Positions 8,712 to 19,749 of a DNA stretch of 64,000 nucleotides are shown piece after piece; position 1 is the stretch's first letter; each line of letters begins with the position of its first letter. The notes below the pieces were generated by a model, which worked only from the letters and a program-made list of their open reading frames with translations, did no database searches and was not told the DNA's origin. The stretch is from Halobacillus massiliensis. GTDB lineage: Bacteria > Bacillota > Bacilli > Bacillales > Halobacillaceae. The stretch spans positions 1,756,115 through 1,820,114 of the forward strand of contig NZ_LT800499.1 in NCBI RefSeq assembly GCF_900166625.1, written 5' to 3'. A program made the translations under genes and the position numbers.

Positions 8712-8840
8712 AATAACAACCTCTTTCATGTATGACGTCCCCTATTGGTACAAGCTATTCTTTAAGATAAATATATATGCAAGACACTTTCTTAAGAGAC
8801 TGAAAATCCATATAATTAATATAGAAAAGAGGTGTTCGGA

Positions 8841-11800
8841 TTGTCCTTAACTCACTTACAGTTACACAGCGGCTATAGTCTCATGAATAGTACCATTCAA
8901 ATACCTGCTCTTATACAGCAGGCAAAAAAGCTTGGCTTTTCATCTCTTGCTTTAACGGATCACCACGTGTTAAGCGGTGCTGTCCTTTTTTATAAAGCAT
9001 GTAAGGAAGCTGGAATAAAGCCATTGATCGGAATGACAGCAGACATTAACTATAGAAGTGAATCTTTTCCGGTTGTTCTTCTTGCTAAGAACAATAAGGG
9101 ATATCAGTCTCTTCTTGACAACAGTACTGAAATCCAAACTCATAAGGACGGCTTAAGTCTTGAGAACATAAGGACAGAAGGACTGGCTGCCGTAATTCCA
9201 GTTGGTGATACTTCCTGGGGATCTTCTATTTTAAATGAAAACTTTGAGAGGGTGGAAGATGAGGTTGAAGACTGGCTCCGTACTTTTGAAGATTTCTATA
9301 TTGGAGTTAAAGATTACGGAATGCGTGTAGAACGGCCAATGCATAAATCTTTAAAGCAGTGGACAAAGAAAAAGGGGATTTCTGCTGTTTATATAAATGA
9401 TGTCCGTTACCTGGAGAAAGAAGATGCGGAAAGCTATCACTGTCTCCGAGCTATGGATGAAGGACGCGTCTTTCACGAGAAAGCCGTACAGGATAATCAT
9501 CAATTCTTAAAATCTCCAGAATCAATGAAAGAATATTTTCAAGAAGTGTGGCCGGAAGTTTTGCAGACGAATGAGCAGCTTGCTGATTCTTGTCATGTAA
9601 CCATACCTCTAGGCAGACAGTTATTGCCGGCATACCCCCTTCCTAACGATGTCAATGCAGATCAATACTTAGAAAAACTGTGCAGAAGGAAGATTGACAG
9701 TAAATACGGTTCTGAACTTTTAAAGGTAGCAGAGAAACGTCTGGAGCATGAGCTTCAAGTGATTTCAAAAATGGGTTTTAGTGATTATTTCTTAATCGTT
9801 TGGGATTTTATAGACTATGCGAGAAAACAGGGGATAGAAGCAGGTCCGGGAAGAGGGTCTGCTGCAGGATCACTGGTCAGTTATTTGCTGGGGATTACCC
9901 AGGTAGACCCGCTTAAGTATGATTTATTATTTGAAAGATTTCTAAACCCTGAACGGATATCAATGCCGGATATTGATATCGACTTTCCTGACGACCGCCG
10001 GGATGAAGTTATTGAATATGTAGCGCGAAAGTATGGGGAAAACCATGTGGCGCAAATATGTACATTTGGCACATTTGCTACGAGAAGTGTACTGAGAGAG
10101 GTATTTAAAGCAATGGACATAGATTCTGATGATGTGACATTCATTTTAAAACAAATACCGACTGCTGGTTCGCGTTCTTTGAAAAGAGCATTACAGGATT
10201 CGGAAATCTTAAATGATTATGTCCGCTCCTCAGAAAAGCTGAAAAAAGCGTTTCAGATTGCCCATAAACTTGAAGGGCTTCCAAGACATGTTTCAACACA
10301 TGCGGCTGGCGTGGTGATTAGTGATAAGGCATTAACAAATTATACACCGCTCATGGAAGGGCAGGAAAATGTCAGACTGACCCAAATGGCGATGGGAGAT
10401 CTAGAAGCCATTGGCTTGCTGAAAATGGATTTCTTAGGGCTGAGGAATTTAACCCTGCTTAGAAAGCTGAAAGAAAAGATCAATAAATACAAAAACAGTG
10501 ATTTTAAATATGAAGCCTTGAATCTGGATGACCCTGTCACTCTTCAGCTGTTAAGACGTGGCCAGACGAACGGAATCTTTCAACTGGAGTCCCAGGGGAT
10601 GAGAAATGTCCTGAAAAATTTAAAACCGACACATTTTGAAGATATCGTAGCTGTTAATGCCCTTTATCGCCCAGGTCCTATGGAATATATTCCGAATTAT
10701 ATTAACAGAAAACATAATCACGAAGAAGTCGAATATCCACACCCGGATCTTGAACCTATTTTAAATAAAACCTATGGTGTCCTTATTTATCAAGAACAGA
10801 TCATGCAGGTTGCGCAGAAAATCAGTGGTTACTCCTTAGGTGAAGCCGACCTTTTAAGAAGAGCTGTCAGTAAAAAGCAGCAAAGTGTTTTAGAAAAACA
10901 AAAAGAGCACTTTATTGAAGGGGCAAGGAAAAATGGGTATGAAATGTATGTGGCTGAAACCGTATTTGAGTGGATTGTGCGTTTTGCGAACTATGGATTT
11001 AACCGGAGCCATGCTGTGGCTTACAGCGTGATATCCTATCATTTGGCTTATGTGAAGGCTCATTATCCTGCCCTTTTTATTGCAGAATTAATTAATTCCA
11101 CAATGGGAGATCATGATAAGCTCGCCGCTTATATAAGGGAAGCGAGAGAATTTAATGTTAGAGTGAAAGGACCTTCGGTTAATAAGAGTTTTGCTTATGC
11201 CATTGATGAGCAGGGAGCAATCAGAATTGGCCTTCTATCTATTAAGGGAGTAGGTTTTCAAGCGGTTCATGAAATTATAGAGGAACGGAAGAAAGGGCGG
11301 TTTAAGCATTTAAACGATTTCTGCCTCCGCCTTCCTACCCAGCACATTTCTCGAGGGGTGATTGAATCTTTAATTATGGCGGGAGCATTTGATGAGCTTC
11401 AGCAGAATCGGGCCGGTCTCTTAGCAAGTGTGGATCAGGCACTGGAACAAGGGGAGCTTTTTAAAGAGTTTCAGGACCAACCGGGATTATTCGAGCATGA
11501 TTTCAGTATGGAAGAGCCTGCAGCGCAGATGGAACCGTTTCCTGTTTTGAAGAAGCTTGCAATGGAAAAGGACATTCTCGGTACCTATCTCTCTGAGCAC
11601 CCCCTTGAGAACCAGCGCAGTCTTCTGGCAGAAAAAGGGTTTGTCGACCTTCTTCACAGCAAAGAGCCGAGCAGAGAAAAAGCAGTAAAAACGGCAGCCG
11701 TTATAGAAAAGATAAAAGAAATTCGAACGAAACGCGGAGACCCAATGTCCTTCTTAACGATTAGTGATGAAACAGAAGAAATGGAAGCCGTCCTATTCCC

Positions 11801-12182
11801 AGATGTTCATCGGGAAGCCAGAAAGTGGCTTGATGAGAAAACACTTGTCCTTATTCATGGAAAGGTAGAGAAAAGAAACGGGAAGGTGCAATGGATAATT
11901 AACCGAATCTCTCCATATGAGGAGATTGAAGGTGAGATAGAGAATAAAAGAAGACTTTTTATAAAAGTAGCGCGTAATCAAGAGGAGGACTCCATTGCAA
12001 GACTAAGAAAGATTTCAGCCTATTTCCCGGGTAATATACCTGTAATCATTTTTATTTCTGAAGAGAGGAAAACCTATCAGCTTGACTCTTCCTATTCTTT
12101 ATCAGCAAACGGCCACTGTTTAAAAAAACTGTATGAATTCTTTGGTGAGTCTTCCGTTGTTCTAAAGTCTTTTAAAGATTAG
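8841..12182 (+). CDS. dnaE: DNA polymerase III alpha subunit DnaE
   Basis: A 1113-residue C-family replicative polymerase. In low-GC Gram-positives this error-prone DnaE extends primers, mainly on the lagging strand, before handing over to PolC. It has an N-terminal PHP domain (about 1-200, with LTDHHVLSGAV), the palm with catalytic PDIDIDFPDDRR (D379 and D381), helix-hairpin-helix motifs near 760-810 and a C-terminal OB domain. I chose TTG at 8841: AAGAGG lies nine bases upstream, while the GTG at 8832 touches that site, and the N-terminus then reads (M)SLTHLQLHSGYS like relatives. A TATAAT at 8811-8816 is a plausible -10. Confidence 0.96.
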   Translation: MSLTHLQLHSGYSLMNSTIQIPALIQQAKKLGFSSLALTDHHVLSGAVLFYKACKEAGIKPLIGMTADINYRSESFPVVLLAKNNKGYQSLLDNSTEIQTHKDGLSLENIRTEGLAAVIPVGDTSWGSSILNENFERVEDEVEDWLRTFEDFYIGVKDYGMRVERPMHKSLKQWTKKKGISAVYINDVRYLEKEDAESYHCLRAMDEGRVFHEKAVQDNHQFLKSPESMKEYFQEVWPEVLQTNEQLADSCHVTIPLGRQLLPAYPLPNDVNADQYLEKLCRRKIDSKYGSELLKVAEKRLEHELQVISKMGFSDYFLIVWDFIDYARKQGIEAGPGRGSAAGSLVSYLLGITQVDPLKYDLLFERFLNPERISMPDIDIDFPDDRRDEVIEYVARKYGENHVAQICTFGTFATRSVLREVFKAMDIDSDDVTFILKQIPTAGSRSLKRALQDSEILNDYVRSSEKLKKAFQIAHKLEGLPRHVSTHAAGVVISDKALTNYTPLMEGQENVRLTQMAMGDLEAIGLLKMDFLGLRNLTLLRKLKEKINKYKNSDFKYEALNLDDPVTLQLLRRGQTNGIFQLESQGMRNVLKNLKPTHFEDIVAVNALYRPGPMEYIPNYINRKHNHEEVEYPHPDLEPILNKTYGVLIYQEQIMQVAQKISGYSLGEADLLRRAVSKKQQSVLEKQKEHFIEGARKNGYEMYVAETVFEWIVRFANYGFNRSHAVAYSVISYHLAYVKAHYPALFIAELINSTMGDHDKLAAYIREAREFNVRVKGPSVNKSFAYAIDEQGAIRIGLLSIKGVGFQAVHEIIEERKKGRFKHLNDFCLRLPTQHISRGVIESLIMAGAFDELQQNRAGLLASVDQALEQGELFKEFQDQPGLFEHDFSMEEPAAQMEPFPVLKKLAMEKDILGTYLSEHPLENQRSLLAEKGFVDLLHSKEPSREKAVKTAAVIEKIKEIRTKRGDPMSFLTISDETEEMEAVLFPDVHREARKWLDEKTLVLIHGKVEKRNGKVQWIINRISPYEEIEGEIENKRRLFIKVARNQEEDSIARLRKISAYFPGNIPVIIFISEERKTYQLDSSYSLSANGHCLKKLYEFFGESSVVLKSFKD

Positions 12183-12224
12183 AATATTGTAATTAAAAAA
12201 ACTAAGTCCAGTCTTTTGATCGCC

Positions 12225-12252
12225 TTTACACATAGAATTCATCTGTTATAAT
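12225..12252 (+). promoter_or_regulatory. Promoter of malic enzyme gene
   Basis: TTTACA at 12225-12230 and TATAAT at 12247-12252 with a 16-base spacer resemble a sigma-A promoter. Transcription would start near 12259, just before the palindromic operator. Confidence 0.65.
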
Positions 12253-12266
12253 TAAGAAGTTAAATG

Positions 12267-12279
12267 GTGGTCAGACCAC
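12267..12279. promoter_or_regulatory. GntR (FadR-subfamily) operator candidate
   Basis: GTGGTCAGACCAC is a perfect palindrome with a central base. It contains TGGTCAGACCA, which fits the TGGTnnnACCA operator pattern of FadR-subfamily GntR regulators. It sits at about +8 to +20 of the malic enzyme promoter. The regulator encoded two genes downstream at 13624 belongs to that subfamily, so it is the obvious candidate ligand-responsive repressor. Confidence 0.68.
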
Positions 12280-12321
12280 TGAAAACGGCCTATTTTTATA
12301 GTTTTAAAGGAGCGTGTACTT

Positions 12322-13557
12322 GTGTCAAATTTGCGTGATGAAGCCCTTCATATCCACCGTGCCAATAAAGGTAAACTAGAAACTGTATCTAAAGTTCCTG
12401 TAAGAAACGCCAGGGATTTAAGTTTAGCTTATTCCCCGGGAGTAGCAGAGCCCTGCAAGGAAATTTATGATCATAAAGAAACGGTTTATGATTATACGAT
12501 GAAAGGGAATATGGTAGCTGTTGTAAGTAATGGTTCTGCTGTTTTGGGACTCGGTAATATTGGAGCAGAAGCCTCACTTCCAGTAATGGAAGGAAAAGCT
12601 GCCTTATTTAAAAGTTTTGCAGGAGTAGATGCATTTCCAATCTGCTTAAACACAAGCAGCAACGATGAAATCGTCCAGACAGTTAAGCTGATGGAACCTA
12701 CTTTCGGCGGTGTGAATTTAGAAGATATTGCCGCACCAAACTGCTTCATCATCGAAGAACGGCTTAAGAAAGAAACAAACATACCTATATTCCATGACGA
12801 TCAGCACGGAACTGCCATCGTTACTCTAGCTGGATTAGTAAACGCTCTCAAAATTACCGGAAAGTCTTTCTCAGAAATAAAAGTGGTAGCCAATGGGGCA
12901 GGCGCAGCCGGTATCGCCATTATCAAACTGCTTTATCATTTTGGAGTCCGCGACATTATTATGTGTGATTCTAAAGGAGCCATTTATGAAGGTCGTCCGG
13001 CGGGAATGAATGATGTTAAAGATGAAGTTGCAAAAATCACCAATAAGGACAAGCAGGCAGGAAATCTGGAAGAAGTAATGGAAGGCGCTGATGTATTTAT
13101 CGGTGTATCTGTTGGCGGAGCACTTTCTAAAGAAATGGTTGCAAGAATGAACGAAGATGCGATTATCTTTGCTATGGCGAACCCAGAACCGGAAATTATG
13201 CCAGAAGATGCAAAGGAAGCCGGTGCCCGGGTAATCGGAACCGGACGTTCGGACTTTCCTAACCAGGTTAATAATGTTCTAGCCTTTCCTGGTATCTTCC
13301 GTGGAGCCCTGGATGTCCGCGCGACCCGAATTAATGAAAAAATGAAAATTGCGGCTGTTGAGGCTATTGCAGAGCTTGTCAGTGAAGAAGAGTTAACAGA
13401 GGACTACGTAATTCCAGCTCCTTTTGACCCAAGAGTGGCCCCTGCCGTAGCAGCGAGTGTAGCGAAGGCTGCTATGGAATCTGGCGTGGCCAGACACCAT
13501 GTCGATCCTGAAGAGATTGCAGAAAAAACGAGACAGCTTACATTAATCGATGAATGA
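12322..13557 (+). CDS. ytsJ: Malic enzyme (NAD(P)-dependent)
   Basis: A 411-residue malic enzyme converting malate to pyruvate and CO2 with NAD(P) reduction. The N-terminal catalytic domain has the Tyr-containing LAYSPGVAEPCKE segment, the metal-site element FHDDQHGTAIV and a Rossmann NAD(P) domain starting at VVANGAGAAGIAI (about residue 190). Length and position before accDA match B. subtilis YtsJ, which prefers NADP. The GTG start follows an AAGGAG site nine bases upstream. The upstream palindrome suggests control by the GntR-type gene that follows. Cofactor preference cannot be read with certainty. Confidence 0.93.
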   Translation: MSNLRDEALHIHRANKGKLETVSKVPVRNARDLSLAYSPGVAEPCKEIYDHKETVYDYTMKGNMVAVVSNGSAVLGLGNIGAEASLPVMEGKAALFKSFAGVDAFPICLNTSSNDEIVQTVKLMEPTFGGVNLEDIAAPNCFIIEERLKKETNIPIFHDDQHGTAIVTLAGLVNALKITGKSFSEIKVVANGAGAAGIAIIKLLYHFGVRDIIMCDSKGAIYEGRPAGMNDVKDEVAKITNKDKQAGNLEEVMEGADVFIGVSVGGALSKEMVARMNEDAIIFAMANPEPEIMPEDAKEAGARVIGTGRSDFPNQVNNVLAFPGIFRGALDVRATRINEKMKIAAVEAIAELVSEEELTEDYVIPAPFDPRVAPAVAASVAKAAMESGVARHHVDPEEIAEKTRQLTLIDE

Positions 13558-13566
13558 GTAAACTTG

Positions 13567-13597
13567 GAGAAAAGCCGATTTTAGGCTTTTCTCTTTC
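13567..13597 (+). terminator. Terminator after malic enzyme
   Basis: GAGAAAAGCC pairs with GGCTTTTCTC around a seven-base loop, followed by a short T-rich tail (tttcg). The weak tail may allow read-through into the regulator gene. Confidence 0.65.
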
Positions 13598-13623
13598 GTG
13601 TTCGAAAAAGGAGGTTCCTTTAT

Positions 13624-14238
13624 TTGACCAATCCTTTTAAAGAAAAAGTTTTCGAAGGGGTTTTAGAGCAGATTAAAGCTTTTATAGATAGTGAACAGCT
13701 AAAAGCTGGAGATAAGCTGCCATCTGAGAGGATGTTAAGTGAGCAGCTGCAGGTTGGCCGCTCTTCAATCAGGGAAGCTCTTCGTGCTTTGGAACTCCTT
13801 GGATTAATTGAAACGAGACGTGGCGAAGGAACTTATATGAGTGCTTACCGTCCGTATCATATGGTTGAACTTTTATCAAAATTTATATTAAATGATACAA
13901 GAACGAGGGAAGAATTAATAGCTGCTAAAGAAATGCTGGAAAAAGAAGCTTTATTTTTAACAGCAGGTGAACTTACAAAGAATCAATTAGAAGAATTAAG
14001 ACAACTTATAAGTGTAGACAAGCCTGGACAGAATCATGAAAAACTGTTTACTTATTTGTTTAACCGATGCAATCATCCCTTATTATTATCTATGTGGCAA
14101 TTAGTCTGCGGTTTCGCATCAACCGTTCATGAACTGGCTTATCCTGATGATTGGTACAGGAAAATATATCAAGCTGTACAGCAGAAAAACAAAAATAAAA
14201 TTATTGATGTTTACGAAGATCTGGCATCTCTAGACTAA
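13624..14238 (+). CDS. FadR-subfamily GntR transcriptional regulator
   Basis: A 204-residue regulator with an N-terminal winged helix-turn-helix (about 1-70; LPSERMLSEQLQVGRSSIRE is the classic GntR recognition region) and a shorter than usual all-helical FCD-type effector domain. Typical FadR-subfamily members reach 220-240 residues, so the effector domain is compact. The TTG start follows AAGGAGG with nine-base spacing. It lies between the malic enzyme gene and accD. The perfect TGGTnnnACCA palindrome at 12267-12279 suggests that it represses the malic enzyme promoter and hence itself. The effector is unknown; an organic acid or acyl-CoA is a guess. Confidence 0.83.
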   Translation: MTNPFKEKVFEGVLEQIKAFIDSEQLKAGDKLPSERMLSEQLQVGRSSIREALRALELLGLIETRRGEGTYMSAYRPYHMVELLSKFILNDTRTREELIAAKEMLEKEALFLTAGELTKNQLEELRQLISVDKPGQNHEKLFTYLFNRCNHPLLLSMWQLVCGFASTVHELAYPDDWYRKIYQAVQQKNKNKIIDVYEDLASLD

Positions 14239-14260
14239 TTATGAAAGCTACGACATATTT

Positions 14261-14275
14261 CAACATAAAATGTTG
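14261..14275. promoter_or_regulatory. Palindrome upstream of accD
   Basis: CAACAT and ATGTTG arms flank three A residues in the accD upstream region. It may be an operator or part of a weak hairpin. It does not resemble the FapR box. Confidence 0.35.
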
Positions 14276-14329
14276 TTCATTATATATATGATAATCTAGT
14301 AGAAAGCCTTGTTTAAAGGAGGAATCACC

Positions 14330-15190
14330 TTGCTTAGAGACTTTTTCAGCAAGAAAAAACGTTATACTTCGATACCTAGAAAAGAAGCAAAGCAAGATGT
14401 ACCAGAAGGGCTCATGCAAAAATGCCCAAGCTGTCAAAAAATCTTTTACCGTAAAGAACTTTATCGTAATATGAACGTCTGTCCACATTGCGATCATCAC
14501 CATAAATTAACTGCCTATGAGCGCATCGATTATCTATTTGACGAAAACTCTTTTGAAGAATGGGATGTGCAGATGGTTTCAGCGAACCCGCTTGATTTTC
14601 CTGATTATGAGGAAAAACTGGAAAAGGACCGTCATAAATCAGGATTAAATGAAGCTGTAGTAACAGGGAAAGCTTCAATTAATGGGATGCAAACAGCGGT
14701 GGCTGTAATGGACGCCCGCTTTAGAATGGGAAGCATGGGCTCTGTTGTGGGAGAGAAGATTACGAATGCCATAGAAAACGCCAGAAAAGAAAACATACCT
14801 TTTATTATATTTACTGCTTCAGGTGGAGCAAGGATGCAGGAAGGTGTACTCAGCTTAATGCAGATGGGGAAAACATCCATTGCATTAAAACGTCTTAGTG
14901 ACAGCGGCGGGTTGTTCATCTCTGTAATGACTCACCCAACGACTGGAGGAGTTTCTGCCAGTTTTGCCTCTGTTGGTGATTACAATTTTGCCGAACCTGG
15001 TGCGCTGATCGGCTTTGCCGGGCGCCGTATTATTGAGCAGACCATCCGGGAGAAGCTGCCGGATGACTTCCAGACAGCAGAATTTCTTCTTCATCATGGA
15101 CAAATTGATCGTGTTGTCCACCGACATGAAATGAAAGAAACTCTCTCTACCGTGTTAGATATACACCAAGGAAAGGAGGCAGCAAAGTGA
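14330..15190 (+). CDS. accD: Acetyl-CoA carboxylase carboxyltransferase beta
   Basis: A 286-residue beta subunit of the carboxyltransferase that makes malonyl-CoA, the first step of fatty acid synthesis. The N-terminal zinc ribbon has C32, C35, C51 and C54, and the crotonase-like domain follows with [11 protein letters not shown] and SGGARMQEG segments. I chose TTG at 14330: it lies eight bases after AAAGGAGG and gives the family start [10 protein letters not shown]; the GTG at 14309 lies upstream of that ribosome site. The stop codon overlaps the accA start (GTGA), so the two subunits are translationally coupled. Confidence 0.95.
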   Translation: MLRDFFSKKKRYTSIPRKEAKQDVPEGLMQKCPSCQKIFYRKELYRNMNVCPHCDHHHKLTAYERIDYLFDENSFEEWDVQMVSANPLDFPDYEEKLEKDRHKSGLNEAVVTGKASINGMQTAVAVMDARFRMGSMGSVVGEKITNAIENARKENIPFIIFTASGGARMQEGVLSLMQMGKTSIALKRLSDSGGLFISVMTHPTTGGVSASFASVGDYNFAEPGALIGFAGRRIIEQTIREKLPDDFQTAEFLLHHGQIDRVVHRHEMKETLSTVLDIHQGKEAAK

Positions 15191-16149
15191 AGCACATATT
15201 GGACTTTGAAAAGCCGGTAATTGAGCTTAGAGAGAAAATCACTGAATTGAAGCGGTTAACGGCTGAAAGTGAAATGGACTTGACTGAAGAAATATCTACG
15301 CTCGAAAAACGACTGGAAAAGCTGGAAGCCGATGTATATGACCGAATGAAGCCGTGGGATCGAGTGCAAATGGCTCGCCACCCAGAAAGGCCGACAACTC
15401 TCGATTATATTGAGCAGTTGTTTACTGATTTTTTAGAGCTTCATGGAGATCGCCTTTATGGTGACGATGAAGCAATCGTATCGGGAATTGCCAAATTTAA
15501 CGGGACACCCGTGACGGTTATTGGCCATCAGAGGGGAAAAGATACGAAAGAAAATATTAAGCGGAACTTTGGAATGCCTCACCCTGAAGGATATCGTAAA
15601 GCTCTTCGTTTGATGAAGCAGGCCGATAAGTTTAACCGTCCTATCATTACTTTTATCGATACAAAGGGTGCCTATCCGGGTAAAGCAGCTGAAGAACGTG
15701 GTCAAAGTGAAGCAATTGCCCGAAACCTTGTGGAAATGAGCGGATTTTCCGTACCTATTATTTGTATTGTAATTGGTGAAGGCGGCAGCGGCGGGGCGCT
15801 GGGTCTTGGCATTGGTGACCGTATCTTCATGCTGGAAAATTCCACTTATTCTGTGATATCTCCCGAGGGGGCTGCCGCTCTGCTGTGGAAGGATTCCAAC
15901 TTAGCGCAAAGAGCTGCAGAAACGATGAAAATTACTGCTAATGATCTAAAAGAGCTGAATGTCATAGATGAGGTCATCTCGGAAATTCGGGGCGGGGCTC
16001 ACCGCAATATTGAAGAACAGGCCAAGCGAATAGGAAAATATATTGACTCTTCTTTACAAGAACTTTTACAAAAACCGAAAAACCAATTAATGGATGAACG
16101 CTTTGAAAAGTATAAAATGATTGGCGATTATCAACAACTTGATATATAA
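15187..16149 (+). CDS. accA: Acetyl-CoA carboxylase carboxyltransferase alpha
   Basis: A 320-residue alpha subunit, partner of AccD. It has an N-terminal helical extension (about 1-60) and a crotonase-fold domain with [11 protein letters not shown] and the oxyanion-hole glycine run [12 protein letters not shown]. The GTG start overlaps the accD stop and follows AAGGAGG. Only the carboxyltransferase half of acetyl-CoA carboxylase is encoded here; accB and accC are not in the window. Confidence 0.96.
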   Translation: MKHILDFEKPVIELREKITELKRLTAESEMDLTEEISTLEKRLEKLEADVYDRMKPWDRVQMARHPERPTTLDYIEQLFTDFLELHGDRLYGDDEAIVSGIAKFNGTPVTVIGHQRGKDTKENIKRNFGMPHPEGYRKALRLMKQADKFNRPIITFIDTKGAYPGKAAEERGQSEAIARNLVEMSGFSVPIICIVIGEGGSGGALGLGIGDRIFMLENSTYSVISPEGAAALLWKDSNLAQRAAETMKITANDLKELNVIDEVISEIRGGAHRNIEEQAKRIGKYIDSSLQELLQKPKNQLMDERFEKYKMIGDYQQLDI

Positions 16150-16225
16150 TAGGACACGGATTTTAGAATCGTCCAAGATTGCAAATGTCGCACTGGCTTG
16201 TGCGGCTTTTGTCATTTTATCACGC

Positions 16226-16239
16226 TGTTTCCGCTTTCA
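16226..16239. promoter_or_regulatory. CcpA cre candidate upstream of pfkA
   Basis: Read on the minus strand, TGAAAGCGGAAACA matches the cre pattern TGWnAnCGnTnWCA with one mismatch. It lies about 75 bases upstream of pfkA, where CcpA could activate or repress glycolysis genes. A small GGTTAAA/TTTAACC hairpin follows at 16246-16265. Confidence 0.45.
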
Positions 16240-16258
16240 TGAAAGGGTTAAAGTTTGA

Positions 16259-17272
<1,014 letters not shown>

Positions 17273-17302
17273 TAGAGGATTGGCTTTTGAGGAGGAAATA
17301 TA

Positions 17303-19066
17303 ATGATTAGAAAAACTAAAATTGTGAGCACGATTGGACCAGCTTCAGAATCTACTGAAATGCTGAAAAAGCTTATTGATGCAGGTATGAACGTAGCTCG
17401 TTTAAACTTTTCCCATGGCGATTTTGAGGAGCACGGAGCACGTATTAAAAATATCCGTGAAGCAGCTTCTGCAGCAGGGAAAACAGTAGCTATTCTACTG
17501 GATACAAAAGGCCCTGAAATTAGAACAGGTCAACTTAAAAACGGAGAAGCTTATTTAGAAAAAGGTAAGTATGTTTATGTCACAATGGATCAGATTCAAG
17601 GAGACGAAGAAAGATTTTCTGTAACTTATCCTGGTCTTATCAATGATGTACACCCTGGCTCTAAAATCCTTTTAGATGATGGACTTGTTGAGCTTCAAGT
17701 AGAAGAAATTATTAAAGAACAGAACGAAATTAAGGCACAGATTTTAAACAACGGCCTTTTGAAAAACAAAAAAGGTGTTAATGTTCCAAATGTAAGTGTA
17801 AACCTTCCTGGTATCACCGAAAAAGATGCAAAGGATATCGAATTTGGAATTGAGCAGGACGTTGACTTTATTGCAGCTTCCTTTGTACGTCGTGCTTCTG
17901 ATGTTCTCGAAATTAAAGAACTTCTTGAAAAGCATAATGCCGGTCACATCCAGATCATTCCTAAGATTGAAAATCAGGAAGGTGTCGACAATATTGATGA
18001 GATCCTGGAAATCAGTGACGGACTTATGGTCGCGCGTGGTGACTTAGGTGTAGAAATTCCTCCTGAAGATGTACCACTTGTACAAAAAGCGCTGATTAAA
18101 AAGTGTAACCGTGCAGGTAAACCTGTTATTACGGCAACTCAAATGCTGGATTCTATGCAGCGCAACCCTAGACCCACACGTGCGGAAGCCTCAGACGTTG
18201 CCAATGCGATTTTTGATGGTACTGACGCCATTATGTTATCCGGGGAAACAGCAGCAGGAGACTATCCTTTAGAAGCTGTAGAAACGATGAGCAATATTGC
18301 AACTAAGACAGAAACAGGACTGAACTATCAGGCGATCTTAAGTGAGCGCTCTAAACATAGTGATATGACGATAACTGATGCAATTAGTCAGTCTGTAACT
18401 CATACAGCGATCAACCTGCAAGTGAATGCCGTAATTACACCAACAGAAAGCGGCCATACAGCACGAATGATTTCGAAATATCGTCCACAGGCTCCAATTG
18501 TTGCGATTACTTCTAACGAGCGGGTAAACCGTCTGCTGTCTCTCGTATGGGGCGTATATGCAGTAATGGGGCCCAAATCCCAATCTACTGATGATATGCT
18601 TGATGTAGCGGTAGACCAGGGGATTGCTTCTGGAGTAGTAGAACGTGGAGACCGCGTGATCATTACGGGCGGAGTTCCTGTTGGAGAAAGTGGAAATACA
18701 AACCTAATGAAAGTACACGTTATCGGAGATGTACTTTTAAAAGGACAGGGCGTTGGAAGAAAAACAGCCTACGGACGCGCTGTAGTAGCTAAAGATGCAG
18801 AAGATGCAATTAATCGAGTTGAAGATGGGAACATTCTGATTACCTATGGTACAGATCGTGATATGATACCGGCCATAGAGAAAGCCGGCGGTATCATTAC
18901 ACAGGAAGGCGGCTTGACTTCCCATGCGGCAGTCGTAGGTCTAAGTTTGGGCATCCCTGTAATCGTCGGTGTGGAAGAAGCTCTTACGACGATTAAAGAT
19001 GGAATGGATATCACTCTTGATAGTACACGAGGAGATATTTATGAAGGACATGCGAGCGTCCTGTAA
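17303..19066 (+). CDS. pyk: Pyruvate kinase with C-terminal PEP-utiliser domain
   Basis: A 587-residue pyruvate kinase that converts PEP and ADP to pyruvate and ATP. The TIM barrel carries [16 protein letters not shown], the active-site IPKIENQEG and [10 protein letters not shown]; the regulatory C domain follows. About 110 extra residues at the end form a phosphohistidine-type PEP-utiliser domain containing [11 protein letters not shown], the extension typical of Bacillus-type pyruvate kinases. An AGGAGG site precedes the ATG. A strong terminator ends the pfkA-pyk unit. Confidence 0.97.
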   Translation: MIRKTKIVSTIGPASESTEMLKKLIDAGMNVARLNFSHGDFEEHGARIKNIREAASAAGKTVAILLDTKGPEIRTGQLKNGEAYLEKGKYVYVTMDQIQGDEERFSVTYPGLINDVHPGSKILLDDGLVELQVEEIIKEQNEIKAQILNNGLLKNKKGVNVPNVSVNLPGITEKDAKDIEFGIEQDVDFIAASFVRRASDVLEIKELLEKHNAGHIQIIPKIENQEGVDNIDEILEISDGLMVARGDLGVEIPPEDVPLVQKALIKKCNRAGKPVITATQMLDSMQRNPRPTRAEASDVANAIFDGTDAIMLSGETAAGDYPLEAVETMSNIATKTETGLNYQAILSERSKHSDMTITDAISQSVTHTAINLQVNAVITPTESGHTARMISKYRPQAPIVAITSNERVNRLLSLVWGVYAVMGPKSQSTDDMLDVAVDQGIASGVVERGDRVIITGGVPVGESGNTNLMKVHVIGDVLLKGQGVGRKTAYGRAVVAKDAEDAINRVEDGNILITYGTDRDMIPAIEKAGGIITQEGGLTSHAAVVGLSLGIPVIVGVEEALTTIKDGMDITLDSTRGDIYEGHASVL

Positions 19067-19080
19067 CCATAGTTAATCTA

Positions 19081-19118
19081 AAATCCTTCAGAGAAATTAA
19101 AGCTCTGAAGGATTTTTT
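19081..19118 (+). terminator. Terminator after pfkA-pyk
   Basis: AATCCTTCAGAG pairs perfectly with CTCTGAAGGATT around a nine-base loop, followed by a T run. Confidence 0.93.
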
Positions 19119-19198
19119 AACTTGAAAAGCCTCTTTTTTGGAGATTAGCACTTGTTTCTTTTATAATAGAAGAAACAAGAGTGAAAGGAAGTTATCTT

Positions 19199-19591
19199 AT
19201 GTTCCGCTGGTTATTTCTTTTAATCTTAATTGTACCAGCTATAGAAATAGGCATTCTATTATGGGCAGGAAGTCAAATTGGCCCATTGTGGGTTGTTTTA
19301 ATAATTATTTCCACTGGTGTTATCGGTGCCTGGCTGGCGAAACAGCAGGGAATCGAAACGATACGAAAAATTCAGGAAGCTACGGCCAGAGGAGAAGTGC
19401 CGGGTGAAGCTTTACTTGATGGTGCGTGTGTATTAGTAGGAGGAGTTGTTCTGCTGGCTCCCGGTTTTGTGACAGATACGGTTGGTTTTCTTCTGCTTAT
19501 ACCTTCTACAAGACGTCCTTTAAAAGAAGGCATTCGTAAACTGATTACAAGGTTATCCAACAAGAACACAATTACTATCTATCGCAGATAG
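19199..19591 (+). CDS. fxsA: FxsA family membrane protein
   Basis: A 130-residue FxsA/YtzA protein. It has three hydrophobic stretches (about 2-20, 24-42 and 70-100) and the family segment IGAWLAKQQGIETIRKIQEA, then PGEALLDGACVLVGG. In E. coli FxsA overexpression relieves phage F exclusion; the ordinary role is unknown. The ATG at 19199 follows AAAGGAAG, and an in-frame GTG six codons upstream overlaps that site. It lies alone between the pyk terminator and its own terminator; the repeat array follows. Confidence 0.9.
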   Translation: MFRWLFLLILIVPAIEIGILLWAGSQIGPLWVVLIIISTGVIGAWLAKQQGIETIRKIQEATARGEVPGEALLDGACVLVGGVVLLAPGFVTDTVGFLLLIPSTRRPLKEGIRKLITRLSNKNTITIYRR

Positions 19592-19592
19592 C

Positions 19593-19624
19593 AAAAAAGC
19601 TGCCGATTTCCCGGCAGCTTTTTT
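19593..19624 (+). terminator. Terminator after fxsA
   Basis: AAGCTGCCG and CGGCAGCTT form a nine-base stem preceded by an A run and followed by a T run. Confidence 0.92.
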
Positions 19625-19749
19625 CTGTGGAATAAACCTCATCTCGTTTCTCTTCTTACCTCTGGCTCTATCTCCGGGGGATTTATCCATTTTCCTTGTT
19701 CTCACTTATTAGGAATAAGCGGTTACGTTTACAACAGTAGGAGAAAAGC

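Noticed and set aside
8700-8735. Possible sigma-E -10 (CATACAT) upstream of ytrH
   Set aside because: It lies too close to the ribosome site and lacks a matching -35 at the right distance.
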